This document shows, in pieces, positions 19,570-28,771 of a stretch of DNA of 64,000 nucleotides; within the stretch, counting starts at the first letter, position 1, and the number at the start of each line of letters is the position of its first letter. The notes under the pieces were generated by a model. That model ran no database searches and was not told where the DNA came from. It saw only the letters and a list, made by a program, of their open reading frames with translations. The stretch is taken from NCBI RefSeq assembly GCF_948329825.1, contig NZ_CAOJCM010000005.1, positions 1 through 64,000 on the forward strand, given 5' to 3'. The translations under genes and the position numbers were made by a program. Source of the DNA: Paenibacillus sp. JJ-100. GTDB lineage: Bacteria > Bacillota > Bacilli > Paenibacillales > Paenibacillaceae.

Positions 19570-20259
19570 TTATACTAAGCCCTTCTCCTTCAAACTTACG
19601 TATGTGCCATCACCTATAACAAGATGATCCAGAACGTCAATTCCCACAATCGCACCGGCTTCAATCAGTCTTTTGGTTATCTGAATATCTTCCGGACTAG
19701 GCGTTGGATCACCGCTGGGATGGTTATGAGCGCATACAATTGAGGCACTACTGCATTTGATAGCGGCACGGAATACTTCACGTGGATGTACAATCGAAGC
19801 ATTGAGACTGCCCATGGAGAGTGTTTCCTGAGCAATGATGTGATTTTTACTATTCAGAAAAAGACACATAAAATGTTCTTTCTGCAAATAACGCAGCTTT
19901 TCCATCAAAATATCTGCGGCATCTCGCGGTGTGCGAATCGCTACCGAAGGGGCAAGTCGGCTCTTCGCGACCCGATGGCCAAGTTCAATACCAGCTTTAA
20001 GTTGGACAGCCTTGGCTATTCCTATACCCTTTATTGCCATCAGTTCTTCAAGGCTCAGATCGATCAGTGAGCGAACTCCACCTGATTCGTTAAGTATCCG
20101 TTGCGCCATATGCATTGCAGACTCTTGCCTTGTTCCTGTCCGAAGTAATATCGCTAGCAACTCGGCATGACTCAAGGCGCCCGCCCCATATTCTATCATG
20201 CGTTCTCTCGGGCGTTCTTCCTGGGGGATGTCGCGCATCATGTATTGAGGCGACTCCAT
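19570..20259 (-). CDS. radC: RadC-family JAB/MPN-domain protein
   Basis: This protein of about 229 residues has helix-hairpin-helix motifs (about residues 50-95, IKGIGIAKAVQLKAG) and a C-terminal JAMM metal-binding motif HNHPSGDPTPSPED. RadC was named for DNA repair, but its biochemical role is uncertain. I prefer the ATG at 20259, with AAGAGGG five bases upstream; an ATG at 20295 overlaps the maf stop (ATGA) and would add 12 residues, but has a weaker binding site. Confidence 0.93.
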   Translation of the reverse strand: MESPQYMMRDIPQEERPRERMIEYGAGALSHAELLAILLRTGTRQESAMHMAQRILNESGGVRSLIDLSLEELMAIKGIGIAKAVQLKAGIELGHRVAKSRLAPSVAIRTPRDAADILMEKLRYLQKEHFMCLFLNSKNHIIAQETLSMGSLNASIVHPREVFRAAIKCSSASIVCAHNHPSGDPTPSPEDIQITKRLIEAGAIVGIDVLDHLVIGDGTYVSLKEKGLV

Positions 20260-20291
20260 ACGTTCCCTCTTTTCACAGATCCATTTTGAAT

Positions 20292-20906
20292 TCATTTTCT
20301 CGGGAGTACATGAACCCCGAATCCATCCAGCATGTCACTAAGTAAAGATAAAGGTAAACCTACTACATTAAAATAACATCCTTCAATGCGGTCGATCAGT
20401 GAAGCACCAATGCCTTGAATCGCATAAGATCCTGCTTTATCTGAAGGCTCTCCTGTCTTCACATAAGCACGGATCGTGGCTTCAGAGAGCTTCTTCATTG
20501 TTACATCGGTCTGACGATAATGCACCACGGAATGCCCGCTTAGCGCATCAATACAAGCGACGCCAGTAAACACACAATGCTCCCGCCCTTGCAGGCGTGA
20601 CAACATCCGTTCAGCATCTGCCTCATCCACTGGTTTGCCTAGAATCTCGTTATCCAGGACCACAACGGTATCACTTCCAACGATAACGGCGTCATGCCCA
20701 CGCCCCTCCAGTCCACGATACACAGCGAGTGCCTTACGCAGAGCAAGTTCCTGTACCGTCTGTTCAGGTGTCCAGTCCGACGGTGTATTTTCGTCTGCAT
20801 AACTAGGTATAACTTCAAAAGCCAGATGGAGTGAAGCGATCAGTTCCTTGCGCCGTGGTGATGTGGAAGCCAGAATAATCGGGCGCTGATCGGTGTTATT
20901 CAACAT
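20292..20906 (-). CDS. maf: Maf family nucleotide pyrophosphatase
   Basis: This protein of about 204 residues has the Maf signature ILASTSPRRKELIA at the N-terminus, the KA..V segment and VGSDTVVVLDNEILGKP. Maf proteins hydrolyse dTTP/UTP or modified nucleotides and are linked to septum inhibition. I chose the ATG at 20906 because AAGGAGT precedes it by five bases; the frame extends 18 codons further upstream without a site. It lies directly ahead of radC. Confidence 0.95.
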   Translation of the reverse strand: MLNNTDQRPIILASTSPRRKELIASLHLAFEVIPSYADENTPSDWTPEQTVQELALRKALAVYRGLEGRGHDAVIVGSDTVVVLDNEILGKPVDEADAERMLSRLQGREHCVFTGVACIDALSGHSVVHYRQTDVTMKKLSEATIRAYVKTGEPSDKAGSYAIQGIGASLIDRIEGCYFNVVGLPLSLLSDMLDGFGVHVLPRK

Positions 20907-20993
20907 GAATGACTCCTTATACGACGGCAACATCTGTCGAATCACAATAATAGATGTCACGTTTTTATTTTTTGGTCAACATTCGTCATTCTC

Positions 20994-21236
20994 CTACAAT
21001 CTGCGATACAGCCATAACGCTGTAATTATACCAATCAGACTTAGGAGGCTCATTTGAAATTGAAATGAAAGGTCATAACTGAAAATGTCAAGATCAGCCT
21101 GAGGCGACCAGCGAATTGTGGTGACCTTGGTTAGAAAGGCTAATGCCTTTACAGGCTGAAGTGCCTTGGCGATCCAAGCTCCGGCCATCCAGCCGAGAAT
21201 CAAAAACAATAATAACACGCCGAAGTTTTTTTTCAT
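20994..21236 (-). CDS. DUF4321 family small membrane protein
   Basis: This 80-residue protein has a hydrophobic N-terminal segment (residues 5-25) and a hydrophobic C-terminal segment (residues 60-77), with a polar stretch between. It resembles DUF4321 proteins encoded next to maf in Paenibacillus and other Firmicutes. The function is unknown; position suggests envelope or division work. ATG start. Confidence 0.75.
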   Translation of the reverse strand: MKKNFGVLLLFLILGWMAGAWIAKALQPVKALAFLTKVTTIRWSPQADLDIFSYDLSFQFQMSLLSLIGIITALWLYRRL

Positions 21237-21310
21237 CGGTTAATCTTCCCTCGCCATTTTTTGACACCCTCATTATTATACGGGGTTTTGTACGGCAATA
21301 CAAACACAAA

Positions 21311-21346
21311 TCCGGCAAGGGGAACTATTTCCAGTTCCTTGCCGGA
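21311..21346 (-). terminator. terminator after the SPOR-domain gene
   Basis: TCCGGCAAGG-ACT and AGT-CCTTGCCGGA arms make an interrupted 13-pair stem with a small bulge, followed on the minus strand by a moderate T-rich run. It lies 40 bases past the stop codon. Confidence 0.65.
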
Positions 21347-21385
21347 AGGGCGTTTTATGGCGTTGTTATATGAGAGATATACAAC

Positions 21386-22627
21386 TCATTGTTTGATGGA
21401 CTCCAGCCACTTTTTCTGTTGCAGCACGTACTCCATCAAATCGGACTGCACTGCCCACATATGCACAGCATCCGGATTCTTGTTATACTCTGCGATAGCT
21501 GTCATCGCACTGTGCATTGATTTCTCCATACCATTCACCAAAGGCTGCACTTCTGCCGCCATTCCAGGGGCGAGACTCTTCATTCCGGTCAACCACGTCT
21601 GATGTTGATTCTGTAGTACTCCCATCATGTCTGGTGATATGGCTGCCTGCTCCGACTGACCAAGCTGCTGTATAGAGATTGTCGATAACTGGTCGACAAG
21701 TGCCGAACTATTTTTAAAGAAAAGTGCGGCATCTTCCTGCTTGTTTCCGAATATTTGGGGATCCACTATAGGATTAACAATCTCTTTGACATACAGTTCT
21801 ACCCCCCGGGATTTCAGTCTTGTACTGAGAAGTTTGGCCTCCTCCCGATCAGAGGAGATTCCGGCATACACCCGATTACCATCTTCAGGGTCAGATCCCG
21901 CAGCAATCCCTGATTGAGTAAGTTCTAGTTTGGCCTGTTCCGCTCGTTCTGGAGAACTGAACACCCCGTATTGCAGAGCATAGTATGTCCCCGCTTCAGA
22001 GGAAACGATGTTTTCAGTTCCCGCTACTCCCTCCTGACCTATTACAGTAGAAACTGTCTGGTTAACAGGAACTTGCTCATCTGGTTTCAATAAAACGTCC
22101 TTATTAAAAAAGGATAAAATGACTACACCAAACAAAGCTCCGGTTACCAATGCGCCTGAAACAGAACCGATCATTTTCCATCCCCTTGGGGGCCGATTTC
22201 GTTTATATGAATAATTCTCTGTTTCTACCATCCAGTTATGCCCCTGATCCAGAACATGATTTTGATCAGACTCATAGGGATCATATTGCTCGTTTTGATC
22301 TGTTGCGTCGTTGATATAGGTCGAACGAGAATCAAAATCAGATTGGCCCTCTTTTTGCACCAATGTATGTCTCAAATGCTCTGATTCCGGTCGGGAAGCA
22401 TCTGCCAGAATGGTTCCTCCCCAGTCTACAGGTATATCCTCCGCTGTCAGTATATGTGCTGGCATGGCTGTGTTGTTTTCATCTGCTTCCGGCTGTGACA
22501 GCGTCTGGGATGTGTAAGGCTTCTCTTCATTCTTAGTGACCAGTGGTCTGGCTGTCAGCGTCTCCTTACTGTCCAGCTTGTCCGATTCTCGATCCCCGAA
22601 GCGAAAGGTCATTCTGGCGTTACTCAC
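21386..22627 (-). CDS. SpoIIB-like SPOR-domain membrane protein
   Basis: This protein of about 413 residues has a long acidic, disordered cytoplasmic N-terminus, one membrane segment (about residues 153-173) and an extracytoplasmic SPOR domain (about residues 214-283, YYALQYGVFSSPERAEQAK). SPOR domains bind denuded septal peptidoglycan. Bacillus subtilis SpoIIB, which helps engulfment, has the same topology and lies in the same place between folC and maf, so this is probably its counterpart. The GTG at 22627 follows AAAGGAG by nine bases; an ATG five codons later is an alternative. Confidence 0.75.
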   Translation of the reverse strand: MSNARMTFRFGDRESDKLDSKETLTARPLVTKNEEKPYTSQTLSQPEADENNTAMPAHILTAEDIPVDWGGTILADASRPESEHLRHTLVQKEGQSDFDSRSTYINDATDQNEQYDPYESDQNHVLDQGHNWMVETENYSYKRNRPPRGWKMIGSVSGALVTGALFGVVILSFFNKDVLLKPDEQVPVNQTVSTVIGQEGVAGTENIVSSEAGTYYALQYGVFSSPERAEQAKLELTQSGIAAGSDPEDGNRVYAGISSDREEAKLLSTRLKSRGVELYVKEIVNPIVDPQIFGNKQEDAALFFKNSSALVDQLSTISIQQLGQSEQAAISPDMMGVLQNQHQTWLTGMKSLAPGMAAEVQPLVNGMEKSMHSAMTAIAEYNKNPDAVHMWAVQSDLMEYVLQQKKWLESIKQ

Positions 22628-22766
22628 CCGTACCCTCTCCTTTGTCCCATTTATACCAGCTATATGCTGAGAGTAAAGAGAACATTCCATGAATCGGTTA
22701 AAAAACGCCTGCTTCATGAAGAAGACAGACGTTCTAAGGTACTGAGCTATGAAATTTATGCTACTT

Positions 22767-24149
22767 TTACTTCAATCCTTTGGCAAGGATGTCGCCTACT
22801 TTCCAAATATCCCCTGCGCCCATCGTAAGCACAAGATCTCCTGGTTGCAGTCGCGGCTGCAGATCAGCCACAACTTCCTCTTTGGTAGGCAAGTATCTTG
22901 CGGATGCATTACTGTTCTGTACAATAAGCTCAACCAGTCTGGCCGAGTGTACACCTTCAATTTGCTTTTCACCTGCAGGGGAATAGATATCGGTAATCAA
23001 TACCTCATCCGCCTCGGCAAAAGCCCGACTGAACGCATCTAACAGGAAGAACGTACGCGTATATCGCTGAGGCTGGAATACAGCAATGATCCGTTTGCCT
23101 GTTGCTTTTGCCGCACTGATTGTAGCTTCTATCTCCGTAGGATGGTGAGCGTAATCGTCGATAATTAACATATCACGTGCCTCACCTAACACCTGAAATC
23201 TGCGTTTAGCTCCATGGAACTGCACAATCGCCGCTGTAATCTTATCAAACGGAATGCCTGCTTCAAGACAGGTAATAACCGTTGCCATCGCGTTATAGAC
23301 ATTGTGCTTACCTGGTACAGACAACTCCACCGTTCCCATGGCTGTCCCCTGATGATTCATCGTGAAGGAAATGCGACGATCTCCGAGCACGATATCTGTA
23401 GCCGTATACTCCGCTGTTTGATCAATACCATACGTTGTCACGCGGGACTTGAGGTGTGGCAAGATAGCCTGCACATTCTCATCATCAGCACATACGATGG
23501 CTGTTCCCTCTGGACGAATCTGACTGAGGAATTGTACATATGCTTTCTTGAGTTCCTCGAAATCACTGTTGTAATTCTCAAGATGGTCCGCTTCGATGTT
23601 AGTAACGATGCCGAGCCAAGGATGGTACTGTAAAAAGGAACCATCGCTCTCATCCGCTTCGGCAACTACCCACTCGCCTTGCCCCGCTTTGGCGTTCGTG
23701 CCCAAATTCATGATCTCTCCACCAATAATATAGGTCGGGTCCGTGTCGCATTGTTCCATGACTAATGCAATCATGGAAGAAGTCGTCGTTTTGCCATGCG
23801 CTCCCGCAACGGCCACGCCTTTGCCCTCATTCAATAATCGTGCCAGCATTTGGGCACGATGAAGAATAGGGATGTTTAGCTGCTCAGCAGCTACACGTTC
23901 CACATTATCCGCTGGAGCTGCTGTAGAATAGACCACTAAATCTGCTCCGTTCACATGCTCTGCGGTATGTCCAATATATATTTTCGCCCCTTTGGCTGCC
24001 AACTTCTCCGTCAATTCCTGTGAAGCGACATCCGATCCGGTAACGGTGTATCCCATCTCCAGCATAACTCGGGCGATGGCACTCATGCCATAACCGCCTA
24101 TTCCTATAAAATGAACGTGTTCCAATGTGTTTAACAAAACTTTCACCAA
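22767..24149 (-). CDS. murC: UDP-N-acetylmuramate--L-alanine ligase
   Basis: This 460-residue Mur ligase has the N-terminal Rossmann part (HFIGIGGYGMSAIA), the ATP-binding loop GAHGKTTTSSM near residue 113 and the central-domain signature DDYAHHPTE. It adds L-alanine to UDP-MurNAc in the cytoplasm, the first amino acid of the peptidoglycan stem. It overlaps the end of folC by seven bases. Its place between folC and the SPOR gene differs from Bacillus subtilis, where comC lies here. Confidence 0.98.
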   Translation of the reverse strand: MVKVLLNTLEHVHFIGIGGYGMSAIARVMLEMGYTVTGSDVASQELTEKLAAKGAKIYIGHTAEHVNGADLVVYSTAAPADNVERVAAEQLNIPILHRAQMLARLLNEGKGVAVAGAHGKTTTSSMIALVMEQCDTDPTYIIGGEIMNLGTNAKAGQGEWVVAEADESDGSFLQYHPWLGIVTNIEADHLENYNSDFEELKKAYVQFLSQIRPEGTAIVCADDENVQAILPHLKSRVTTYGIDQTAEYTATDIVLGDRRISFTMNHQGTAMGTVELSVPGKHNVYNAMATVITCLEAGIPFDKITAAIVQFHGAKRRFQVLGEARDMLIIDDYAHHPTEIEATISAAKATGKRIIAVFQPQRYTRTFFLLDAFSRAFAEADEVLITDIYSPAGEKQIEGVHSARLVELIVQNSNASARYLPTKEEVVADLQPRLQPGDLVLTMGAGDIWKVGDILAKGLK

Positions 24150-25519
24150 CCTTTTTCAGAATCGGTTTGATGCAAAAGGGCTGCCCGCACGTCCGCAATC
24201 AGATATAGCGTGCCGGAAACCACCCCCAGATCTTCCGCTTCCGTCCGTGACTTCAATAAATCAAGTGCCTTTGCCCAGTTAGGCTCGACGATGATATCCA
24301 GTTCCTGCTTCGCAATAACGGGACGTACCCGTTCAACAATCTGCAGCAACTCAGCTGCAGGCATTTTGCGCCGGAAATCTGGCTCGGTCAGGATCAGCGT
24401 ATCCACTAGTGGCAGTATATGCTGCAAATACGCTTCGTGATGCTTATTTGCCAGCATACCCATCATCAAAATTAACTTTTTTTGGGGATATCCTTCGATA
24501 ATGCTTTGGGCTAGCGATTCAGCACCTTCGGGATTATGAGCTCCATCAAGCACAATTAGAGGATTGTCACTGACTTTCTCAAATCTCCCAGCCCAGAAGG
24601 CACGCTCAAAACCAATTTTAATATCATCTTCATCCAGCATAAACGCCATGTATTGCCTCAACACTTCAAGTGACATTAATGCGGCTGCAGCATTATCACA
24701 TTGATATACACCCTGCATACGAATGTGAATGTGCAGATCACGGAAAGGACCTATAAATTGAAAACTTTGCCCCTCTTTGGAGTGATCCAATCTGCGGTAG
24801 GAAAATTGCTCCCCAGCCAAGTACACCGTGGATCGCAGCTGTTTCGCTCTTTCCTGGATAACCTTGATGGCTTCAGGCTGCACTGCACAGGTTACAACGG
24901 GAACACCAGGCTTGATAATACCAGCTTTTTCTCCTGCGATCTGCTCAATGGTATCGCCAAGTATATCCGTATGGTCCATACCAATATTGGTGATGACGGA
25001 CACAACAGGAGTAACGATATTCGTTACGTCCATCCTTCCCCCTAGCCCGGTCTCCCATACCACGATATCTGGGTAACACTCTTCTGCATAATACAGTAGT
25101 GCCAGAGCCGTCGACACTTCAAACATCGTCGGTGAACCCAGCGATGTAGATGCCATCTCGTTCACAAGTGGACGCAAGCGGTTCGACAGTTTTAACAACG
25201 TTTCTTCTGGGATGTCTTCACCGTTGTATTGGAAACGATTCGTGAACTTGGTGATATAAGGTGAAGTAAACGTCCCCACATCGTATCCAGCCTGAAGTAA
25301 CACCGACGTCAAAAAAGCGCAAGTCGAACCTTTGCCGTTCGTTCCCGCGACATGAATGAATTTGAGTCTTTGATGCGGATTACCTAACCTGGACATCAGA
25401 CTCTGAATTCGCTCTAGCCCCGGTCTGATCCCAAAAGGAATAAGGCCATTGATCCAATCCACGGCCTCATCATATGTTTGTAAAGGAGTTACTATATCTG
25501 TCCCGTTTAATTCCGTCAT
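24143..25519 (-). CDS. folC: folylpolyglutamate/dihydrofolate synthase
   Basis: This protein of about 458 residues has the Mur-ligase-like P-loop VAGTNGKGSTCAFL, the TSPYITKFTNRFQ segment and the VLDGAHNPEG motif of FolC. It adds glutamate to folates and, in bifunctional forms, makes dihydrofolate from dihydropteroate. I chose the ATG at 25519 (GAAGGTG six bases upstream) over a frame 24 codons longer. It follows valS by about 90 bases, as in Bacillus. Confidence 0.96.
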   Translation of the reverse strand: MTELNGTDIVTPLQTYDEAVDWINGLIPFGIRPGLERIQSLMSRLGNPHQRLKFIHVAGTNGKGSTCAFLTSVLLQAGYDVGTFTSPYITKFTNRFQYNGEDIPEETLLKLSNRLRPLVNEMASTSLGSPTMFEVSTALALLYYAEECYPDIVVWETGLGGRMDVTNIVTPVVSVITNIGMDHTDILGDTIEQIAGEKAGIIKPGVPVVTCAVQPEAIKVIQERAKQLRSTVYLAGEQFSYRRLDHSKEGQSFQFIGPFRDLHIHIRMQGVYQCDNAAAALMSLEVLRQYMAFMLDEDDIKIGFERAFWAGRFEKVSDNPLIVLDGAHNPEGAESLAQSIIEGYPQKKLILMMGMLANKHHEAYLQHILPLVDTLILTEPDFRRKMPAAELLQIVERVRPVIAKQELDIIVEPNWAKALDLLKSRTEAEDLGVVSGTLYLIADVRAALLHQTDSEKGW

Positions 25520-25606
25520 CTGATTCACCTTCGGTCCCTGTATGATTGAAGATTGAAAAAAGCGGCCGGATGGCGCAGCTAGCATACCCATCCGACCCTT
25601 TTGATA

Positions 25607-28270
25607 TTAACCTCTTAGCTCTTTGATCCGTGCAATGACTTTATCGCGTTTATCGGAATAATCCGCTTGTTTAGCTCGTTCTTCTTCGATCACCTTGGCC
25701 GGAGCCTTAGCGACAAAGCCTTCATTCGCCAGTTTTTTCTCGACGCGGAGCACTTCAGCTTCCAGATTTTGCAATTCTTTCTCCAGACGAGCTACTTCCT
25801 GCTCAATATCGATCAGACCCGCCAGTGGTAAGTACAATTCTGCTCCTGTAATGATCGCTGTCATTGCTTTGTCTGGTGAAGTCAGATCCAGTCCACTCTG
25901 GAATTCAGATGTGTTACAGAAACGCTTGATGTAATGGCTGTTGCGTTCAATAATGCTGGATGTTTCAACATTATTTGCTTTGACCATCAATTCGATCTTT
26001 TTACTCATCGGAACGTTCACTTCTGCGCGAATGTTTCGAACGGCACGAATGGTATCCATCAATAAGTTCATCTCTGCAACAGCTCCCGGATTCTCCAGAG
26101 CAGGGTCATATACTGGCCAGGAAGCGAGTGTAATCGTCTCCCCTTCATGAGGCAGATGCTGCCATATCTCTTCAGAGATATAAGGCATGAACGGATGAAT
26201 CAAGCGCATGGTCTGATCCAACACATAAGCCAGTACCGATTGTGTTTTCTTCTTGGCAACCGGATCTTCTCCATAGAACGAGAGTTTCGCGAACTCAATG
26301 TACCAGTCACACAGATCATCCCAAATGAAGTTATACAATACGCGGCCTGTTTCTCCAAACTCATATGCATCGATTAGACGCGTAATATCACGAGAAGTTT
26401 CGTTCAGGCGGTGCAAAATCCAATAGTCAGCTGTTCCGAGCTCACCGCTGATGTCACGTTCTTCGTAGGTGAACCCTTCCAGATTCATCAAAGCGAAGCG
26501 GGAAGCGTTCCAGATTTTGTTGGCAAAGTTACGAGCCTGCTCTACGCGCTCCCAGCGGAAACGGAGATCCTGCCCTGGCGTACTGCTGGTCGAGATCATG
26601 TAACGCATTGCATCTGCGCCATATTTCTCGATAACATCCAGAGGGTCTACACCGTTGCCAAGGGATTTGGACATCTTACGCCCATCTGCATCCCGTACAA
26701 GACCATGCATCAGCACATCTTTGAACGGAATTTCATCCGTGAATTCCAGAGCAGTGAAGATCATACGTGCCACCCAGAAATAGATGATGTCATATCCAGT
26801 TACGAGTACATCTGTTGGATAATAACGCTTCAGGTCATCCGTATTTTCAGGCCAGCCCAATGTAGAGAACGGCCACAGTGCCGAGCTGAACCACGTATCC
26901 AGAACGTCCTCATCCTGCTTCAGCTTACGTCCTGCATATTCAGGCAAAGTAGTTGGATCTTCAGCCGATACAATCACTTCACCTGTCTCTTCATCATACC
27001 AAGCTGGAATACGGTGACCCCACCAGAGCTGACGGGAGATACACCAGTCACGTACGTTTTCGATCCAGTTCAAGTACGTTTTCTCAAAACGATCCGGAAC
27101 GAAGTTAACGCCTTCTCCACTTTGCTGCTTTTGGATCGCTCTTTCAGCGAGTGGTTTCATCTCTACGAACCATTGTGTGGACAAATACGGCTCAACTACC
27201 GCACCCGTGCGTTCGCTATGTCCAACTTGGTGCATATGATCTTCAATATGAATCAGAACGCCTTGTTCTTTCAGATCAGCCACAATCTGTTTACGGCAGT
27301 CACTACGGTCCAGACCTTGATACTTACCTGCCTCGGCATTCATTGTGCCGCTTTCGTCCATAACTGTAATCTGAGGCAGGTCATGTCGTAAACCTACTTC
27401 AAAGTCATTCGGATCGTGTGCAGGCGTTATTTTCACGGCCCCACTACCGAACTCTTTGTCTACATACTCGTCTGCGATGACTGGAATTTCGCGTCCAATA
27501 ATCGGAAGTACTAGCGTTTTGCCGATCATGTCAGCATAGCGCTTATCCTTCGGATGGACAGCAACTGCGGTATCGCCCAGCATCGTTTCTGGACGTGTCG
27601 TTGCCACCGTAATGTGACCACTTCCATCTTTGAGCGGGTAGCGAAGATGGTACAGATGCCCCTGAACTTCCTTATATTCAACCTCAATATCAGAGAGTGC
27701 TGTACGATTAACCGGATCCCAGTTGATAATGCGTTTCCCTCTGTAAATGAGGCCTTTTTCATACAACTGAACAAACACTTTTCGAACAGCTTTGGACAAA
27801 CCTTCGTCCAGGGTGAACCGTTCACGAGAATAGTCAAGTGATAGACCCATTTTGCCCCATTGCTGACGAATCGTTGTTGCGTACTGATCTTTCCAATCCC
27901 ATACTTTCTCCAGAAACTTCTCGCGTCCTAAATCATAACGAGTCAGTCCCTCTTCACGCAGCTTTTGTTCTACCTTCGTTTGGGTTGCAATCCCGGCATG
28001 GTCTGAGCCAGGCAGCCAAAGCGCATCATATCCCTGCATGCGTTTCGTACGAATGAGAATATCCTGAAGGGTGAAGTCAAGCGCATGCCCAATGTGCAGC
28101 ATACCCGTTACGTTCGGGGGTGGAATTACAATGGTATAAGGCTTAGCATCCTTGCGTCTTCCCGCTTGGAAATAACCGCGCTCCGTCCAGGTGGAGTACC
28201 ATTTATCCTCTGCAGCCTTTGGATCGTATGTGGTCGGCATTTCTGTTGTTGCTTTTTTTTGTTCAGACAT
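25607..28270 (-). CDS. valS: valyl-tRNA synthetase
   Basis: This 887-residue class I synthetase has the HIGH motif in [14 protein letters not shown], the KMSKS motif in [14 protein letters not shown], a CP1 editing domain between them and a C-terminal coiled-coil arm of about 65 residues. It charges tRNA-Val. Its expression is predicted to be controlled by the T-box leader directly upstream. Confidence 0.98.
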   Translation of the reverse strand: MSEQKKATTEMPTTYDPKAAEDKWYSTWTERGYFQAGRRKDAKPYTIVIPPPNVTGMLHIGHALDFTLQDILIRTKRMQGYDALWLPGSDHAGIATQTKVEQKLREEGLTRYDLGREKFLEKVWDWKDQYATTIRQQWGKMGLSLDYSRERFTLDEGLSKAVRKVFVQLYEKGLIYRGKRIINWDPVNRTALSDIEVEYKEVQGHLYHLRYPLKDGSGHITVATTRPETMLGDTAVAVHPKDKRYADMIGKTLVLPIIGREIPVIADEYVDKEFGSGAVKITPAHDPNDFEVGLRHDLPQITVMDESGTMNAEAGKYQGLDRSDCRKQIVADLKEQGVLIHIEDHMHQVGHSERTGAVVEPYLSTQWFVEMKPLAERAIQKQQSGEGVNFVPDRFEKTYLNWIENVRDWCISRQLWWGHRIPAWYDEETGEVIVSAEDPTTLPEYAGRKLKQDEDVLDTWFSSALWPFSTLGWPENTDDLKRYYPTDVLVTGYDIIYFWVARMIFTALEFTDEIPFKDVLMHGLVRDADGRKMSKSLGNGVDPLDVIEKYGADAMRYMISTSSTPGQDLRFRWERVEQARNFANKIWNASRFALMNLEGFTYEERDISGELGTADYWILHRLNETSRDITRLIDAYEFGETGRVLYNFIWDDLCDWYIEFAKLSFYGEDPVAKKKTQSVLAYVLDQTMRLIHPFMPYISEEIWQHLPHEGETITLASWPVYDPALENPGAVAEMNLLMDTIRAVRNIRAEVNVPMSKKIELMVKANNVETSSIIERNSHYIKRFCNTSEFQSGLDLTSPDKAMTAIITGAELYLPLAGLIDIEQEVARLEKELQNLEAEVLRVEKKLANEGFVAKAPAKVIEEERAKQADYSDKRDKVIARIKELRG

Positions 28271-28299
28271 GTGTCATTCCTCCGTTACTTCATCATCTT

Positions 28300-28625
28300 C
28301 ACCAAAAAACAAAAAAAACCTTTCATCCATCAAAGGACGAAAGGTTAGCTTTCGCGGTACCACCTTTGTTTCACGCTGACAGCAGGATACTATCTATCCT
28401 CTGGATCAAGCATGACACTTCAAGCAGATAACGGCTGCGACCGGCCTATCCTACCTCCGAGGATTATGAATATACACCATTAACCCCAGTACTCAAACAG
28501 GCAACTCCCGGGCGACTTCGATCAGTTGGTTCCTGCGGAATCTCACAGCACATCAATTCCACTCTCTGAAAGGTCATACTGTCTACTACTCCCGATCCAC
28601 GTCATTATTCAAAAAACCTAAACAC
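28300..28625 (-). promoter_or_regulatory. T-box leader of valS
   Basis: On the minus strand the T-box sequence AAAGGTGGTACCGCG lies at about 28365-28351, just before a strong terminator (arms ACCTTTCGTCC and GATGAAAGGT, then eight T, about 28345-28310). The antiterminator would pair with the T-box and is stabilised by uncharged tRNA. An upstream Stem I region holds AGTAG and CAGAGAG elements, and GAAGTC at 28519-28514 offers a GTC valine specifier codon; the specifier is my inference from spacing. Confidence 0.9.
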
Positions 28626-28654
28626 ATCATACCTTGCTCGTGCTCGATAGTCAA
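28626..28654 (-). promoter_or_regulatory. promoter of the valS T-box transcript
   Basis: On the minus strand TTGACT (28654-28649), exactly 17 bases, then TATGAT (28631-28626). It is one of the best vegetative promoters in the window and is placed just before the T-box Stem I. Confidence 0.8.
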
Positions 28655-28710
28655 CCTGGCAACCGTGGAACAATACGATTAGACAACTTGATTATTGAAA
28701 AACAATTAAA

Positions 28711-28737
28711 CCCGTAATCCTAGTGATGGACTACGGG
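28711..28737 (-). terminator. terminator after spoVID
   Basis: CCCGTAGTCC and GGATTACGGG pair across a seven-base loop on the minus strand, with T-rich sequence after it. It lies 35 bases past the spoVID stop and just before the valS promoter. Confidence 0.82.
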
Positions 28738-28771
28738 CTGTTTCTACAAGAATTAATATCTCTTTTGTAAA

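Noticed and set aside
26411..27391. A 326-codon open frame on the plus strand
   Set aside because: It lies entirely opposite valS, with no family signature or ribosome binding site.
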